A stretch of DNA of 64,000 bases from Certhia americana (taxonomy: Eukaryota > Chordata > Aves > Passeriformes > Certhiidae), in assembly GCA_018697195.1 (NCBI GenBank), contig CM031858.1, positions 109,740,944 through 109,804,943 of the forward strand, given 5' to 3'. Positions 49,101 through 59,273 of the stretch are shown piece by piece. The notes below the pieces were generated by a model, which saw nothing but the letters and a program-made list of their open reading frames with translations, was not told the origin of the DNA and did not search any database. Every line of letters starts with the position of its first letter. Within the stretch, counting starts at the first letter, position 1. Both the position numbers and the translations under genes were made by a program.

Positions 49101-52003
49101 ACAAAGAGCAAACATGATCCTGGAATGATTGGCTCCAGAACAAGGCATGCTTGCCAACTCTGAACCAAAAAGAACCTTTCTGTAAGCAAGTGCTTTGACA
49201 CTGACACCACAAAGACCAAGCACTCATGTGCTGGCTTGCTGCTTTGCTGACGGACACTGCTCCTCCCTCCCTGCTCCCCAATACAGATGAACTTTAGACA
49301 GACACATGGAAGGATTTTAGTCCTTTCAGATTAGACTTAGCTCAGAATGGATCCAAACTATTTCTTCAGAAGTGCTGCTTATTTCCATAACCATCCCAGT
49401 TGCCAGTGATAAACTGACAATGGATAATGAATGGGAAGTATCTCCTCAATATCATTTCAACTTCGTCCTTGAAAAATTAAGGTGGAGTAGAGGAGCCTTG
49501 TAGGCGCTTTTTTTCTAAGTTGGCAGGAGTAAGATTAACATATCTAATAAACACTGTGGAAGTATCTTACATTAGAAATCGTGACAGAATTTTTCTAGTA
49601 GCTAGGAAAAGCTGCATTTTTCTCAGACTGGGACCCTGAGTCTGGGTCAGAGAAGGAGTTAAAATTCAAAGTTTACGTACAACCTTCAGGAAATATTACT
49701 GTTCCAAATTAACCTACTGATCAAGCTTGAAGGAAGAGGGAAAGTTTCCCTAGGAATATGAATCATGAAAAATACATTTCTTCAGTGCACAAACAGGAAC
49801 TAGATAGATATCAAGACTTGCAGAGCTACATGTCTTGGTAAGACTAGACATGATTATTTTGATTCATGCCAAAGGGATACTAAAATTATTTTAATATCAC
49901 AGTTCTGTTCAAAAAGTTTGCATAATTGTTGGATTTTGCCACACAACAAAAGACAAAAGCTAGAGTATTTTACAGGAATTTTTTATGGCTCCAAAGTCTT
50001 GCTAGTGTTTAGAATGTATCCTTGGGTGAAAGAAACCAAATAGAAAAGGGGAATAAACAACCGTTAACCAGAGAAAGAGAATACCCAGCATTGTGCAGAG
50101 GGAGGTTTTCAAGAGAAATTAATTCCTCATTCCTGAAGGATATGAGACCATAACTCTGAAATTGTTTTTATGAAACAGAACTAAAATTGCCTTCAGCTTA
50201 GGGATTGGGCATGATCTTCCAGCTCAACAATAATGCCAACCAAGGAGCTGTATCACGCCTCTTCAGAAGCAAGAGAAAACACATTGTAACTTAGGATTGC
50301 CTGATCTGTGGCTTCCTCCAGGCTTGGCAGATGATAATAAGTAGATTCCTTCAACCCTGAGCAGTTCGAATGGAAAAGAATTAGAAGGAGAAAATGTTCA
50401 GCCCTCCCACTTGATTCAGGAGACTGGGCAGCATCACGACTATTCCCCTCCACAACACTATCCTTTCCTTGGACCAAGAAATGAGAAAGTAAAAGACCCA
50501 CAGGATCAGCATCAAGCATCTGTTTTACCAGGGAATCCTCTCGCTCAGAAGCAATCTTCACCTCTCAGAAGTATCTTCCAGGCTGAATATGTAGGCAAAA
50601 CCTCCTGGTTCCACTGCCATTGTACACTGACATCATCCAAGTCCAGAGACTCTGCCTCCCATTTGGCCAAGGGAAAACAGCACAAAGTGGTTTCTCTTCC
50701 TTTGACAGTTAGGATCACAACCTGTAGCTGCTTAGAAAATCACAGTTGTATAAAGGTTCTATGTCTGACAGAAGACTGGATTTTTGAAGAAAAAAAGCGT
50801 ATTTCAGTCATGAAATATCTTGGCTATCAGCGAGAATTTGCTATTGGGTCTTGAAAGATGACAGAAAGCATATGTGCCATGCATGAATCCTGATTGCTAC
50901 CAACAAGAACTGTTCCTGACAGCCTTAATACTTATTTACAGCATTCCTGTACTTAAATCTGAGAGGCAAAAGGCAAAAAACTCACTCTTTGACATTAAAT
51001 GACACAGAAGATGCCAGCATCATTCAGCTATGAGCAATCCTCTGAAACACAAATTGGTTTCAGTTGTTGCTCATTTCCAAGAGATGGCACACCTACAACA
51101 TCATGATGTGTATTGATTAACCACCATCCCCCACCATTCATTCCAACATTCCTCTGTAAACAGCAACTCTTCTCAATTTGGGAAGATATATGATAAAGAC
51201 TGGCCAAACATTCCCCAATGTCATAATAGTCCCTGCATGCAGCCCGAAAGATTTACAAGTCCAGTCACATAATATCCTCTTTTAAGCTTCAGTTCATTCT
51301 GACACAGAAACTCCTGTTTGCCTAATAGTCAGAACATTATCTTTTAATGGAAAAAGGATAATTTATTTCTGTTTAAAGGTGTTTCTTGTTTAATTAAAAA
51401 GGAACCTCCTTTGGTCAGCTCTGAAAGCAATTCTTTATATGCAAGCCAGAAGTACCTCTCAGCACCACCTCAAGAAAAAAGACAAAAGTTTTGGCATGAA
51501 ATTCATTCTGTCCAGTGCCTGCTCCCCCAGTTTCTTATACCCCTTCTTAGAATCTCACACATCCACAGCCCTTGGTTTCTCTGCAGGGAAAGATGTGCTC
51601 AGTGCTGTGCTGCTCCTGAGACCTTGTGTCTCTGAACATATCCCCAGATCAATAACTTGGTAGTTGAGATACAAGAGAGAGGCAAAAACCCAAAGTTTGC
51701 TTTTCACAGCGCAGTCCTTTCAAAAAGTGTTGAATATTACAGATTCTCAGATGTCACTTGCTGTTCCTCTGTTTTAAAGGCAGATCATGGGCCCCTCTGC
51801 CCAGTTGCCAGGGCAGATGAGCTATTTATCAGTGTCCAGAGGAGAGGTGTCCAACACATCCCATGCTGCTTTCAAAGAACTGACTTAAGGAGCCAAAGCT
51901 CATCAACCCAAATTAGCTTGCAGCGAGCCATCAGCTTGCAACTGATTCCTCCTCTGAGGCTCTGTCCTGCAGGAAGAATTGCAATACAGGCAAACTTGCC
52001 CTC
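40161..52003. other. Long unique AT-rich non-coding stretch
   Basis: About 11.8 kb without a supported gene or recognised transposon. The longest frames are 147 codons (50411-50854), 111 codons (45949-46284), 106 codons (46604-46924) and 104 codons (minus, 40801-41115). None shows a domain, signal peptide or convincing homology, and several are opposed by frames on the other strand. A small perfect hairpin with arms ATATACC/GGTATAT lies near 41125-41148. A poly-A run lies at 48164-48178. Composition is uniform. Confidence 0.5.
48164..48178. repeat. Poly-A tract
   Basis: Fifteen consecutive A residues with no recognised element attached. Confidence 0.9.
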
Positions 52004-52190
52004 CATGGAGCAGGACCAGGTTAAGGAACATTTACACAAACTGAACATACACAAACCTATGACCTCTGATCCAACACAACTGTGAGTGTCAAGGGAGTTG
52101 GCAGATGTTACCGAGAGGTCACACTCTAATTTTGAGATGTCATGGTGATCAGGGTAGGTTCCCAAGGACTGAAAGAAACTCACACTGATT
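52004..52190 (+). mobile_element. Decayed CR1 ORF2 (reverse transcriptase) fragment
   Basis: The frame ending at 52085 finishes with a DQVKEHLHKLNIHKPMTSDP-type peptide. This matches the CR1 ORF2 start of the reverse-transcriptase domain, where the family has a stretch of the form LxKLxxHKSMGPDGMHPR. The conserved GPD has become TSD. After the stop at 52083 the DNA still follows the family: AGGGAGTTGGCAGATGTTAC near 52092, TCATGGTGATCAGGGTAGGT near 52140, and CCCAAGGACTGAAAGAAA near 52162. The stop and indels show it is inactive. The rest of ORF2 is not seen downstream, so this is an internally truncated, old copy. Confidence 0.75.
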
Positions 52191-54634
52191 TCCCACTTCC
52201 TTTCTTAATTTATTTTTAAAGTGTTCTAAAGTAAAGCTGAAATAAAACAATCCTTTCACAATAGAGAATATAGCTTTACCATTGTTTTTTATGCAGACAT
52301 ACTCAGATACAAATATCATATACATATACCTCCCAGTGAGGATCTCTTTATCTGTTAGCCATTTTTAAGCATCCATTCTGCTCTTCCCTCACTTCTGTGT
52401 AAGAAAATCTTCCAAAAGATCCAGGAGGACTTTGAGCCCTCCTTGAGGGCTAAGAGCATTCCTTGAAGTGTGGGCACTGATCAGAAACAAAGGTTAAGAT
52501 CTTTCACTTTACAGAGAGCAGATAAATAGAAAAGTATTATATGAGACCAACACATGCTCAGACAACTAAGATCTTTCTGCACACTCAGCTAAAACCCACA
52601 TGCAATGCAGTAAACACTTGTTTTATTTGGAAGATCACCACCCACCCCATTCCACACACAATATCTTAAGGTTTGGCATTGCCTGTTTTTTGTAGAAACA
52701 GTCCTAATTTCTAGTTGTTCAATGTGGAGCTCACCCACAAGGTGACAAAATGTGGCCAGTTCTAGTTTGCTCTTCCCAACAGGTACTTCTGTGGAGCAGT
52801 TTTAGGAGTGTTACATGAGGGAGATTGCATGGTCCCCTTATGGCAGTGTTGGTGCTCTACAAGGCTCAGAAATATGTTACTGTTGTTTGTCCTAATTCTT
52901 CCTGATCTATCCAGGATGGATACCCAAAATAAATTATCCCCTTCCTCTTTGCAGCAGCCTTGAATAATAGATAAAATGCTGTTATATTCCCCTCCCACTT
53001 CTTCCTCCTATGAGCTAAATTTCTTTTCCAATATTTTTCATGCTTTCCTTTTAAGTAGTATTTTCTTTAGGCTCCCAACCCATTGTTTTTCTGCACTCAA
53101 GACTTCACCCTTCAGTCTACAGCCTCAAAGTTGTTGCCATGACCTCCACAACCCATAGGCACATATCTGTGGCTCCTTAACCAGGCACAAATTTGGAAGA
53201 AGTTCTGCTTGCATTTTTAGTCTGTTTAGAAAAACTGGAATCCCTCTGCAGTCACTGGTGGCTTTGGAAATGGGTAGTTTCATAGATTTTCCATTCTTGC
53301 ATCAGAAGTTTTTTTTTTTTCCCTGTGTGTAACAGAGATCATTAGAAACACAGTGGGTTATAAATGTTAGTACCTCATGCCCTGATCACATTGCCATCCC
53401 TCACAGCAGTTTCTCTGCTGGTAGACAAACACTCCACAGAGCTCAGGGAGCAGACAGAACAGATGCCTATGGCCCCACCAAAAAACTCTTTTTCTCTGAA
53501 TAGCAGGGGTTTGGATTTTGGGCTTAGTTTGGTTTGTTTTAAATCCCTGTCTAAATGGGCAATTAGCTCAGTGATCCACAACCTCAAACCAGCAGATCAT
53601 AAAGGATGGTTCTTTTTAGAAGCTTCATTTTGCGGCATTCTGCCCACAAAAAGTAATGGCAGACATAAAATAGTGGAGTGCAGTTACGAGCAAACTCCTT
53701 CTTCTTGTGGGAATACTTTTCTACACCTTTGATATTCACTGTGCCTTTTCTCATCCTGCTACATAGTTTTGGGGATGAAGAGGCTACAGCCACAGATAAT
53801 ACCAATATATTGTGGAACTCCCCATCTGTAGCTGAGTAACAACTGCTCTCACACAAAGTCCATCAGCCCTTCAAATTACTTTGCTCTACACCAACTACTT
53901 AAGATACTCAGTTTTCTCCTTCAAGGTCTTTACTTAAGTATTCAAGGATTACTTTCTCCAGCTTCTCAAAAGGACAGGTGCAATACTTTCACCTAACTGC
54001 ATTGTTTCTGCATTTGTCATTGTCCTCACCAGTTTCTCTTAGCTGTCCCTTACTCTACCTTCTTGCGCACCAAATACATTTTGCTTTTTTTTCTTTTTTC
54101 CCAATTGGCACCCTTTTGTACTTTAAAGCCAGGTTTGAACATTATACATCTTATTAGCCTTTCTCCTCATATTCCTTTGTAAACAGTTTTATTGGCTGTA
54201 GTATCTTGTCATTATAGAATTTCTATTATGTCACAGGAAAAATTATAAAGAACTGTCCTTCCATGACCTTCCACCAGGACAGTTGTAACAGAGACCCCAG
54301 ATCATCTTTTTGGCATCAGGCTTAGTCATTCACTGCCTGAAGAATCCTTTATGTATGGAGTCTAATTCTCTGTGACTGAAGGAAACATTTCTTATGTCTC
54401 ATATGATATTTCTGTAGAGCCTGAGGTCCTGCAGGGTGCTTGGAAAGCTGTTTCAAGGTTTTTCTCATAAGTGAGAGTTTCTGGAGTTCTGAGAGGCTTT
54501 TGAAACTTCAGTGCTTCTAGGTAAGGTGCCACAAACATGCAGAAACACCACATGGTGCTAAAGGAACCTGGCACAGACCTACCACGTAATATATTTGCAT
54601 TAAAATTAATTCCATCTGGATTATATCTCCTCCC
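52191..54634. other. Unique non-coding DNA
   Basis: No gene is supported. A 122-codon frame at 53364-53732 is opposed on the minus strand by frames of 70 and 90 codons and has no domain. The stretch 53880-54200 is pyrimidine-rich on the plus strand. No transposon was recognised. Confidence 0.5.
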
Positions 54635-54757
54635 AGGAATGGACACATGATGCTCTCAGGCACATGGTGTGATTCTTGGAGCTGTCCTTTGCAGGGCCAT
54701 GAGTGGCACTTTGATGATCCTTCCTTCCATCTCAGAATATTCTGTGGTTCTGTAATA
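54635..54757 (+). mobile_element. CR1 LINE 3' end
   Basis: A short forward CR1 3' end. The order is GGACACATGATGCTCTCAGG near 54642, a GGAGCTGTCCTTTGCAGGGC phrase near 54679, CATGAGTGGCACTTTGATGA near 54699, TCCTTCCTTCCATCTCAG near 54718, and the terminus ATATTCTGTGGTTCTGTAAT near 54737. The CTGTCCTTTGCAGGGCCA block suggests a CR1 subfamily different from the 4.5-kb copy. It is heavily 5'-truncated. Confidence 0.8.
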
Positions 54758-56089
54758 TCCATTCCCTAAAGAATTACTGCCTCAGTTTGGGGAGAAGAGG
54801 AGGATGGTGAGGCAAAGAAGTGAACAGCTTAATTTTGAGGTTTTTCTCCTTGACTGATGTCTTCAGCCACTTAAGCGAACTTTGTTATGTGGTTTCTGTT
54901 CATACTCCGCTTTGCAGGCTGGTTTCTCTCCCAGAATAAATAATTTGCAACTCCCTAATCTAAAGGAAAAATACTGTTTATAGAACATCCTTGCAACACC
55001 TTGAATGTGTCTGAGGCCATGCACACCCTACATGTGGCAGTGAAAGTCTTTGAAACCCTCTGATGGTGGTTACACACTTTCAGTTGACTCTCTGTCATCT
55101 GGTTTGGAGCTCTAAGAACACCTGCCCAAGTCTGCAGGTGTTTGGACACAGCTGCTCACATTTCCTGCTCTCACACAACAGATCTTGCCTCCCTGTGTAG
55201 GAAAAGGTTCATATACATTGCTCTAAAAAGTGTCATTATCCTTTCACCATATCACTGACTTAGTGAAAAACTGAAGATGAACTGCGGAAAATGTCAAATT
55301 CAGTTCTCTATTACCACATGGGAATAAAACCACACTTCCTGGTGTTTAAATTTCCCTTCATATGAACTTGCCTGAACTGAATTTATATTTACCATTCACA
55401 AAAGCCAGTAGGAAACTCACAGCTAAATGTGTTTAATACCTAACATTTTTTGTTTCAGGTCAAAGTACAGCCAGTTTATGAGGTGCTAAAAAAATGAGGA
55501 ACAAATGCATCTCTTGTACCTTCACTAAGGTACATCTTCGTGTACCTTCTCAAACAAATATTCAAAGAGAAATAATATTCTAAGTTGTCACAGGTAACAA
55601 TATATTAAAAATAACTCTATGCAAAAGCACTGAAAGAATAATAAATTATATTGGCCTTTCTACTAACCTCAGGCCTATTAAACTCATGCAGTGTGGCTCC
55701 AGATAATCATTTAATTTTTTTATAGATCATAGGATTTTATGAGAGTAAATTCCAAATTTCTATTCTTTGCTTAATGTTTTGAGAGACTAAGTAGTAATGC
55801 CTTCAAGCTTTTACCTCAATGGGCAATAGCCTACTGTGAATCTACAGTTTTCCTGCAATTCCCTGGATCCCAGAACTGGCATTCCAACCATGACAATGAC
55901 CCAACATGGAACAAATAATTCATGAATGGAGAAGATCAGTAGGATGAACATCTGTTCAAAGCTCCATAGATTCCATAACTGCATGATGGATGTAACACCT
56001 CTCATGATGCATCAGCCAGTGTCCTGGGGTACCCTTACAGCAGAACACCACCAGAGCTGCCACCAGGCAGGTGAGAGAGGACAAGGAGG
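54758..56089. other. Unique non-coding DNA with alternative hairpins
   Basis: No gene is supported. A set of mutually exclusive hairpins lies at 55515-55548 and is listed separately. Otherwise the sequence is AT-rich and featureless up to the start of the CpG-rich island. Confidence 0.5.
55515..55548 (+). repeat. Three-arm alternative stem-loops
   Basis: TGTACCTT (55515-55522), AAGGTACA (55527-55534) and TGTACCTT (55541-55548) form a strand, its complement, and the strand again. The middle arm can pair with the first through a CACT loop or with the third through a TCTTCG loop. All pairings are perfect over 8 bp. As RNA the two hairpins would exclude each other. No transcript is known here, so this is a structural observation only. 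Confidence 0.8.
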
Positions 56090-56446
56090 GGTGAGTAGGA
56101 GCACCCCGGGCCAGGGACACGGCGCAGCTCGGGGCTCCACTCCTCTGCAACCCCCCGAGAAGCGCTCTGACAGCCAGAGCCCGGCCTGAGGCCGCCCGTG
56201 TTTGAGCATCCCATCCCTCCACAGTGCCGGAGCCGGACGCGTGGCTCCGGCTGTGCAGCTGTCATCCATCCGCAGGTTTGCCAGGCGGTCACGGACGGGG
56301 TGAGGAAGGGATGGAGCCCTACGGGGAGCCGGTCCCTGAGCCCTGCAGCCGCTCGCAAGCATCCGAGCCCTGTGAGCGCCGCCGCCCGACGCGCGGCTCC
56401 CCCCGACCGGGCAGCCCCAGCACGACATCGGAGCATCCCTGCGCCT

Positions 56447-56467
56447 CCGTCGGGAGCGCTCCGACGG
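56447..56467. repeat. GC-rich inverted repeat in the CpG island
   Basis: CCGTCGG and CCGACGG arms flank G-AGCGCT, itself a 6-bp palindrome, giving a nearly perfect 21-bp palindrome with one extra base. It contains five CpGs. It may be a dimeric protein-binding site or chance. Confidence 0.85.
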
Positions 56468-56491
56468 CGAACCCGGCCCCAGGGTCCCCTG

Positions 56492-56515
56492 GATGTGACA
56501 CACGATGTGACACAC
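56492..56515. repeat. Tandem 12-bp repeat at the edge of the CpG island
   Basis: GATGTGACACAC is repeated exactly twice in tandem, followed by ACAGCGC. Each copy includes TGACAC. Probably slippage. Confidence 0.9.
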
Positions 56516-56580
56516 ACAGCGCAGAGCAGCAGCTGTTCCTGGCTCGCCGGGAAAAATCTCCACGCCGGACTCCACAGCAC

Positions 56581-58625
56581 CAGGATAAACAAATACCCAA
56601 ACCAAGATCCAAACCAAACCCTTTATCCCCACCATAAAATCTGGTGTGCTCTCACCAGTTAAAAGCCCAGCCCTCAAAATCTGCTGCTGCATCCAGAGAG
56701 GTGAAGGGGCAGCCTATCTGATTCACCAAGGCAGCTCTAGAACAAGCTTGATTCAGGCTTAGGCTGTCCCTGTTGCCACATGGGGCTCTGGGGCTCACAT
56801 CACATCAAGGCCAGTGCAGAGGAACCAGGGCTGGTCTCTGCAGGGACCCAGGTCCCCTCAAGCACCCCTACTGGAGCCAACTTCTTCTATCCTTCCCAGG
56901 TGCCACAGGTGGCCACCAGGTCAAATACAAATAAAAGTAGCACACACACATCCACACCCACATCTGGCAAGAAACACAGATCTATTTGTCACACTTTCAG
57001 CACAAGCTGAACCCAAAATGTCTCTGAAAATAGAAATTTCCCCCAAAAGAGCAGCACATGGTGCTGAGATAGAGGGAGGAGGGTGGCATGTCAGCAACAC
57101 CAGCAACCACGCAGGACCATTTCTGAGTGTCCTCTATGCCAGACACACAGGCACTGAGTTGAAATTCTTGCTCCTAAATAGTCATATTTTATCATTTTCA
57201 AAAAAAATGAAAAAGAAAAATTTCCAATTTTTTTAAAATTTAAAAATCTCAAAAAAAAAAGCTCCTCTACTTAAAACCATTGTCACATTGATTTTTGAAC
57301 AAACACACAAACAAAAAAGGAATTATTTTCCTTAAAGTTCACATTTTATTCCCATCAAAATATGATAATGTATTAAAGGGGAATGCAAATCAAAGCCTTC
57401 TTGCCATTTTTTATTTTCCCTTCATTGAGATATGTCTTTATTTTTATTTATTCCAGTTCTGCAAAGCAGAAGAAAAAGAAAAAGAAGTCACATAGACTGT
57501 TGTTGTTACAGGCAAAATTATGGAATAGTATACAATTCCCAATATAAGCACATCGCCCAAAAAACTTAAATCTTGTTTTCAAAGCTAATTCCCACCTGGA
57601 AACTTCTGGCTTTAACAACAAGCCTCCAAAATATCATCAGTCTCTGAATTCATAGAATAGGAGGCGAAGTAACAAGATGTACTGAAACATTCTCTTCCGT
57701 CCCAAAAAGTAACAATTTTAAAGAAAGTGGGCTTCTTAGGAAGCAGTATAACCTTATTGTAATTTTTTACCTGAAAAACTAGTAGTCATGGTGATTTGCA
57801 CTGATGATTAATGTGAAGCAATACTTTAATGGAATGCAGAGAGAGTACCAGGTATCCTGAGAGTTATTACCTCCCCTGGCTCTAAAACTGCTCCTTTGCA
57901 TTTGGAAACTCTGCCCAAAAACTTCCTGCCTCAGATATCTGTCTGGGCCACAATACAAATACTTCTGTGATTTTTAGGTTTGTTTTGCCAGGTTTTTTTT
58001 GCTTTCACAGAAGACAGTTGTCATGAGCAGCAATTTTAGAGAGGTCTGTGATTATCCATTGAAGCCTTCTGACCTCCAGCCTAATATCTTTTAAAGCAGC
58101 ATGACATACAATACAGATTGTACAGATGTAATCTTTAAAAAAAAAAAAAAAATTAGGAAAACTCTCTATTATAGGACACAAATCTCATGTATACAAGTGG
58201 ATTAGCGTCTGAAAAGCTGTATCAGCATTCTCCTTTGGTTTTGCCAGAAATAGCCACCAGTGCATATCTGCCCCTACTGGTGTTTCCTGATATTTCTGCA
58301 GGAATCTGAGGGAGAAGGAGGCTAAAGCTTTTTATGCTTACCTCTTTTTCCCATCCAAGATGAGGAATGATGGTTATATCATTCCTTCCTCCATTCGGCT
58401 AATGAAGTGAGAACAGGCAATTTTAAGTAGCAAACTTATACAACTTTTCAGGTGCTATTTCCCACCCTCTTCCATCTCCTCTCTGGACCACAGGTGCACC
58501 AACTGCTCATTTACCCTACCACTTTTTCAGGTCCATTATCAGGACAGAATAAATTTAATTTGGATTAAGTATTTATTTGGATTTTCTCCCTTTGACCGTT
58601 TTTAGTTGCCTAGTGACTGCCTGCT
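56581..58625. other. Unique non-coding DNA
   Basis: No gene is supported. A 140-codon frame at 56814-57236 and a 76-codon frame at 56780-57010 overlap in different frames downstream of the CpG island. They could be exon-like only if the island is a promoter, and neither has a domain. A poly-A run lies at 58137-58153. Confidence 0.45.
58137..58153. repeat. Poly-A tract
   Basis: Seventeen consecutive A residues with no recognised element body upstream. Confidence 0.9.
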
Positions 58626-58740
58626 TTCAGCTGGGATAGAGCTCATTTTTTCTTAGTAGCTGTGTTCTGGATTTAGAATGCAAGTATGGACTTGGGGATT
58701 TTTGTCCCTGCTCCTAAAGAAATATGGCAAACTTCAATTA
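58626..58740 (+). mobile_element. Partial avian-type LTR
   Basis: TTTCAGCTGGGATAGAGCTC, then ATTTTTTCTTAGTAGCTGTG, then TTCTGGATTTAGAATG matches the start of a common avian endogenous-retrovirus LTR as I remember it (an AGCTGGGATAGAGTTAAT-type start, then CTTCATAGTAGCTG, then TTTTGGATTT). Similarity fades after about 58740, so only the 5' part of the LTR remains. No internal retroviral coding sequence is nearby. It is an old, inert fragment. Assignment to a named family was not checked. Confidence 0.6.
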
Positions 58741-59214
58741 CTTTCATAGACACAGACACTCTATTAATCAGTTGGTTCCAATGTCAAACAACGGTAGAGT
58801 GTCAAACAGTTGGCGTTGTACTATTAACGTGTAAAAGCAAGATTTTGAAATTAAGACATTGACCTTTTTCTCCTCAGACAGGAGCCAGTGCTGTCAGTGC
58901 TGTCATTTCTCATTTCTGTGCCTTTGGAAACGCTACACTGATCAATGCATCTATCATACAGGTAGTGTATAAGAACACCACACCTGACTGTACAATGGTA
59001 AGCTGCCACACATGACTAAACACCCCTGACAGGAATAATTACCTGTTTAACAGTCTTAACTGTCTACTGCAGCATACAGGACTTAGTTGATGCAGGGCAT
59101 TTGAAATGAGCAGGACCAACGATACTCAATACTTGACAGTCATTTGGTAAACTGCCCTGATTAAGGACACTGATAACACAGTCCTCATCTCATTTGCCAC
59201 CAAAGTGTTGGAAT

Positions 59215-59273
59215 TCAGCAACTTGCTTTTAGTTGCTGAGTTATTTTTAAACTCCTTTAGCAAGCAGGAGTTT
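59215..59273. repeat. Two adjacent perfect hairpins
   Basis: The first has arms TCAGCAACT (59215-59223) and AGTTGCTGA (59231-59239) with a 7-base loop. The second has arms AAACTCCT (59249-59256) and AGGAGTTT (59266-59273) with a 9-base loop. Both stems are perfect, and the hairpins are separated by nine bases. The stems are too short for a typical microRNA precursor. Confidence 0.8.

Larger units (their letters stand above)
56090..56580. promoter_or_regulatory. CpG island, candidate promoter
   Basis: In a window that is otherwise AT-rich and almost free of CpG, this stretch of about 490 bp is GC-rich and carries roughly 48 CpG dinucleotides by hand count between 56101 and 56580. Unmethylated CpG islands in vertebrates usually mark promoters or first exons. 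Reading frames of 226 and 185 codons (minus) and 154 and 137 codons (plus) overlap here. They are expected wherever stop codons are rare in GC-rich DNA, and none shows a domain. Splice-like words exist (for example a TCCCTCCACAG acceptor-type word ending at 56224) but prove nothing. A gene start, a non-coding RNA promoter, or a GC-rich remnant of an element are all possible. Confidence 0.5.

Noticed and set aside
50411..50854. 147-codon frame as a possible gene
   Set aside because: No recognisable domain or codon signature, opposed by a 102-codon minus frame, and no promoter or splice context.
51657..52085. 142-codon frame as a gene
   Set aside because: Its C-terminal part is a decayed CR1 reverse-transcriptase fragment and the rest has no identity.
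56012..56692. 226-codon minus-strand frame and overlapping frames of 137-185 codons
   Set aside because: All overlap in the CpG island, where stop codons are rare. No domain, and frames on both strands are equally open.
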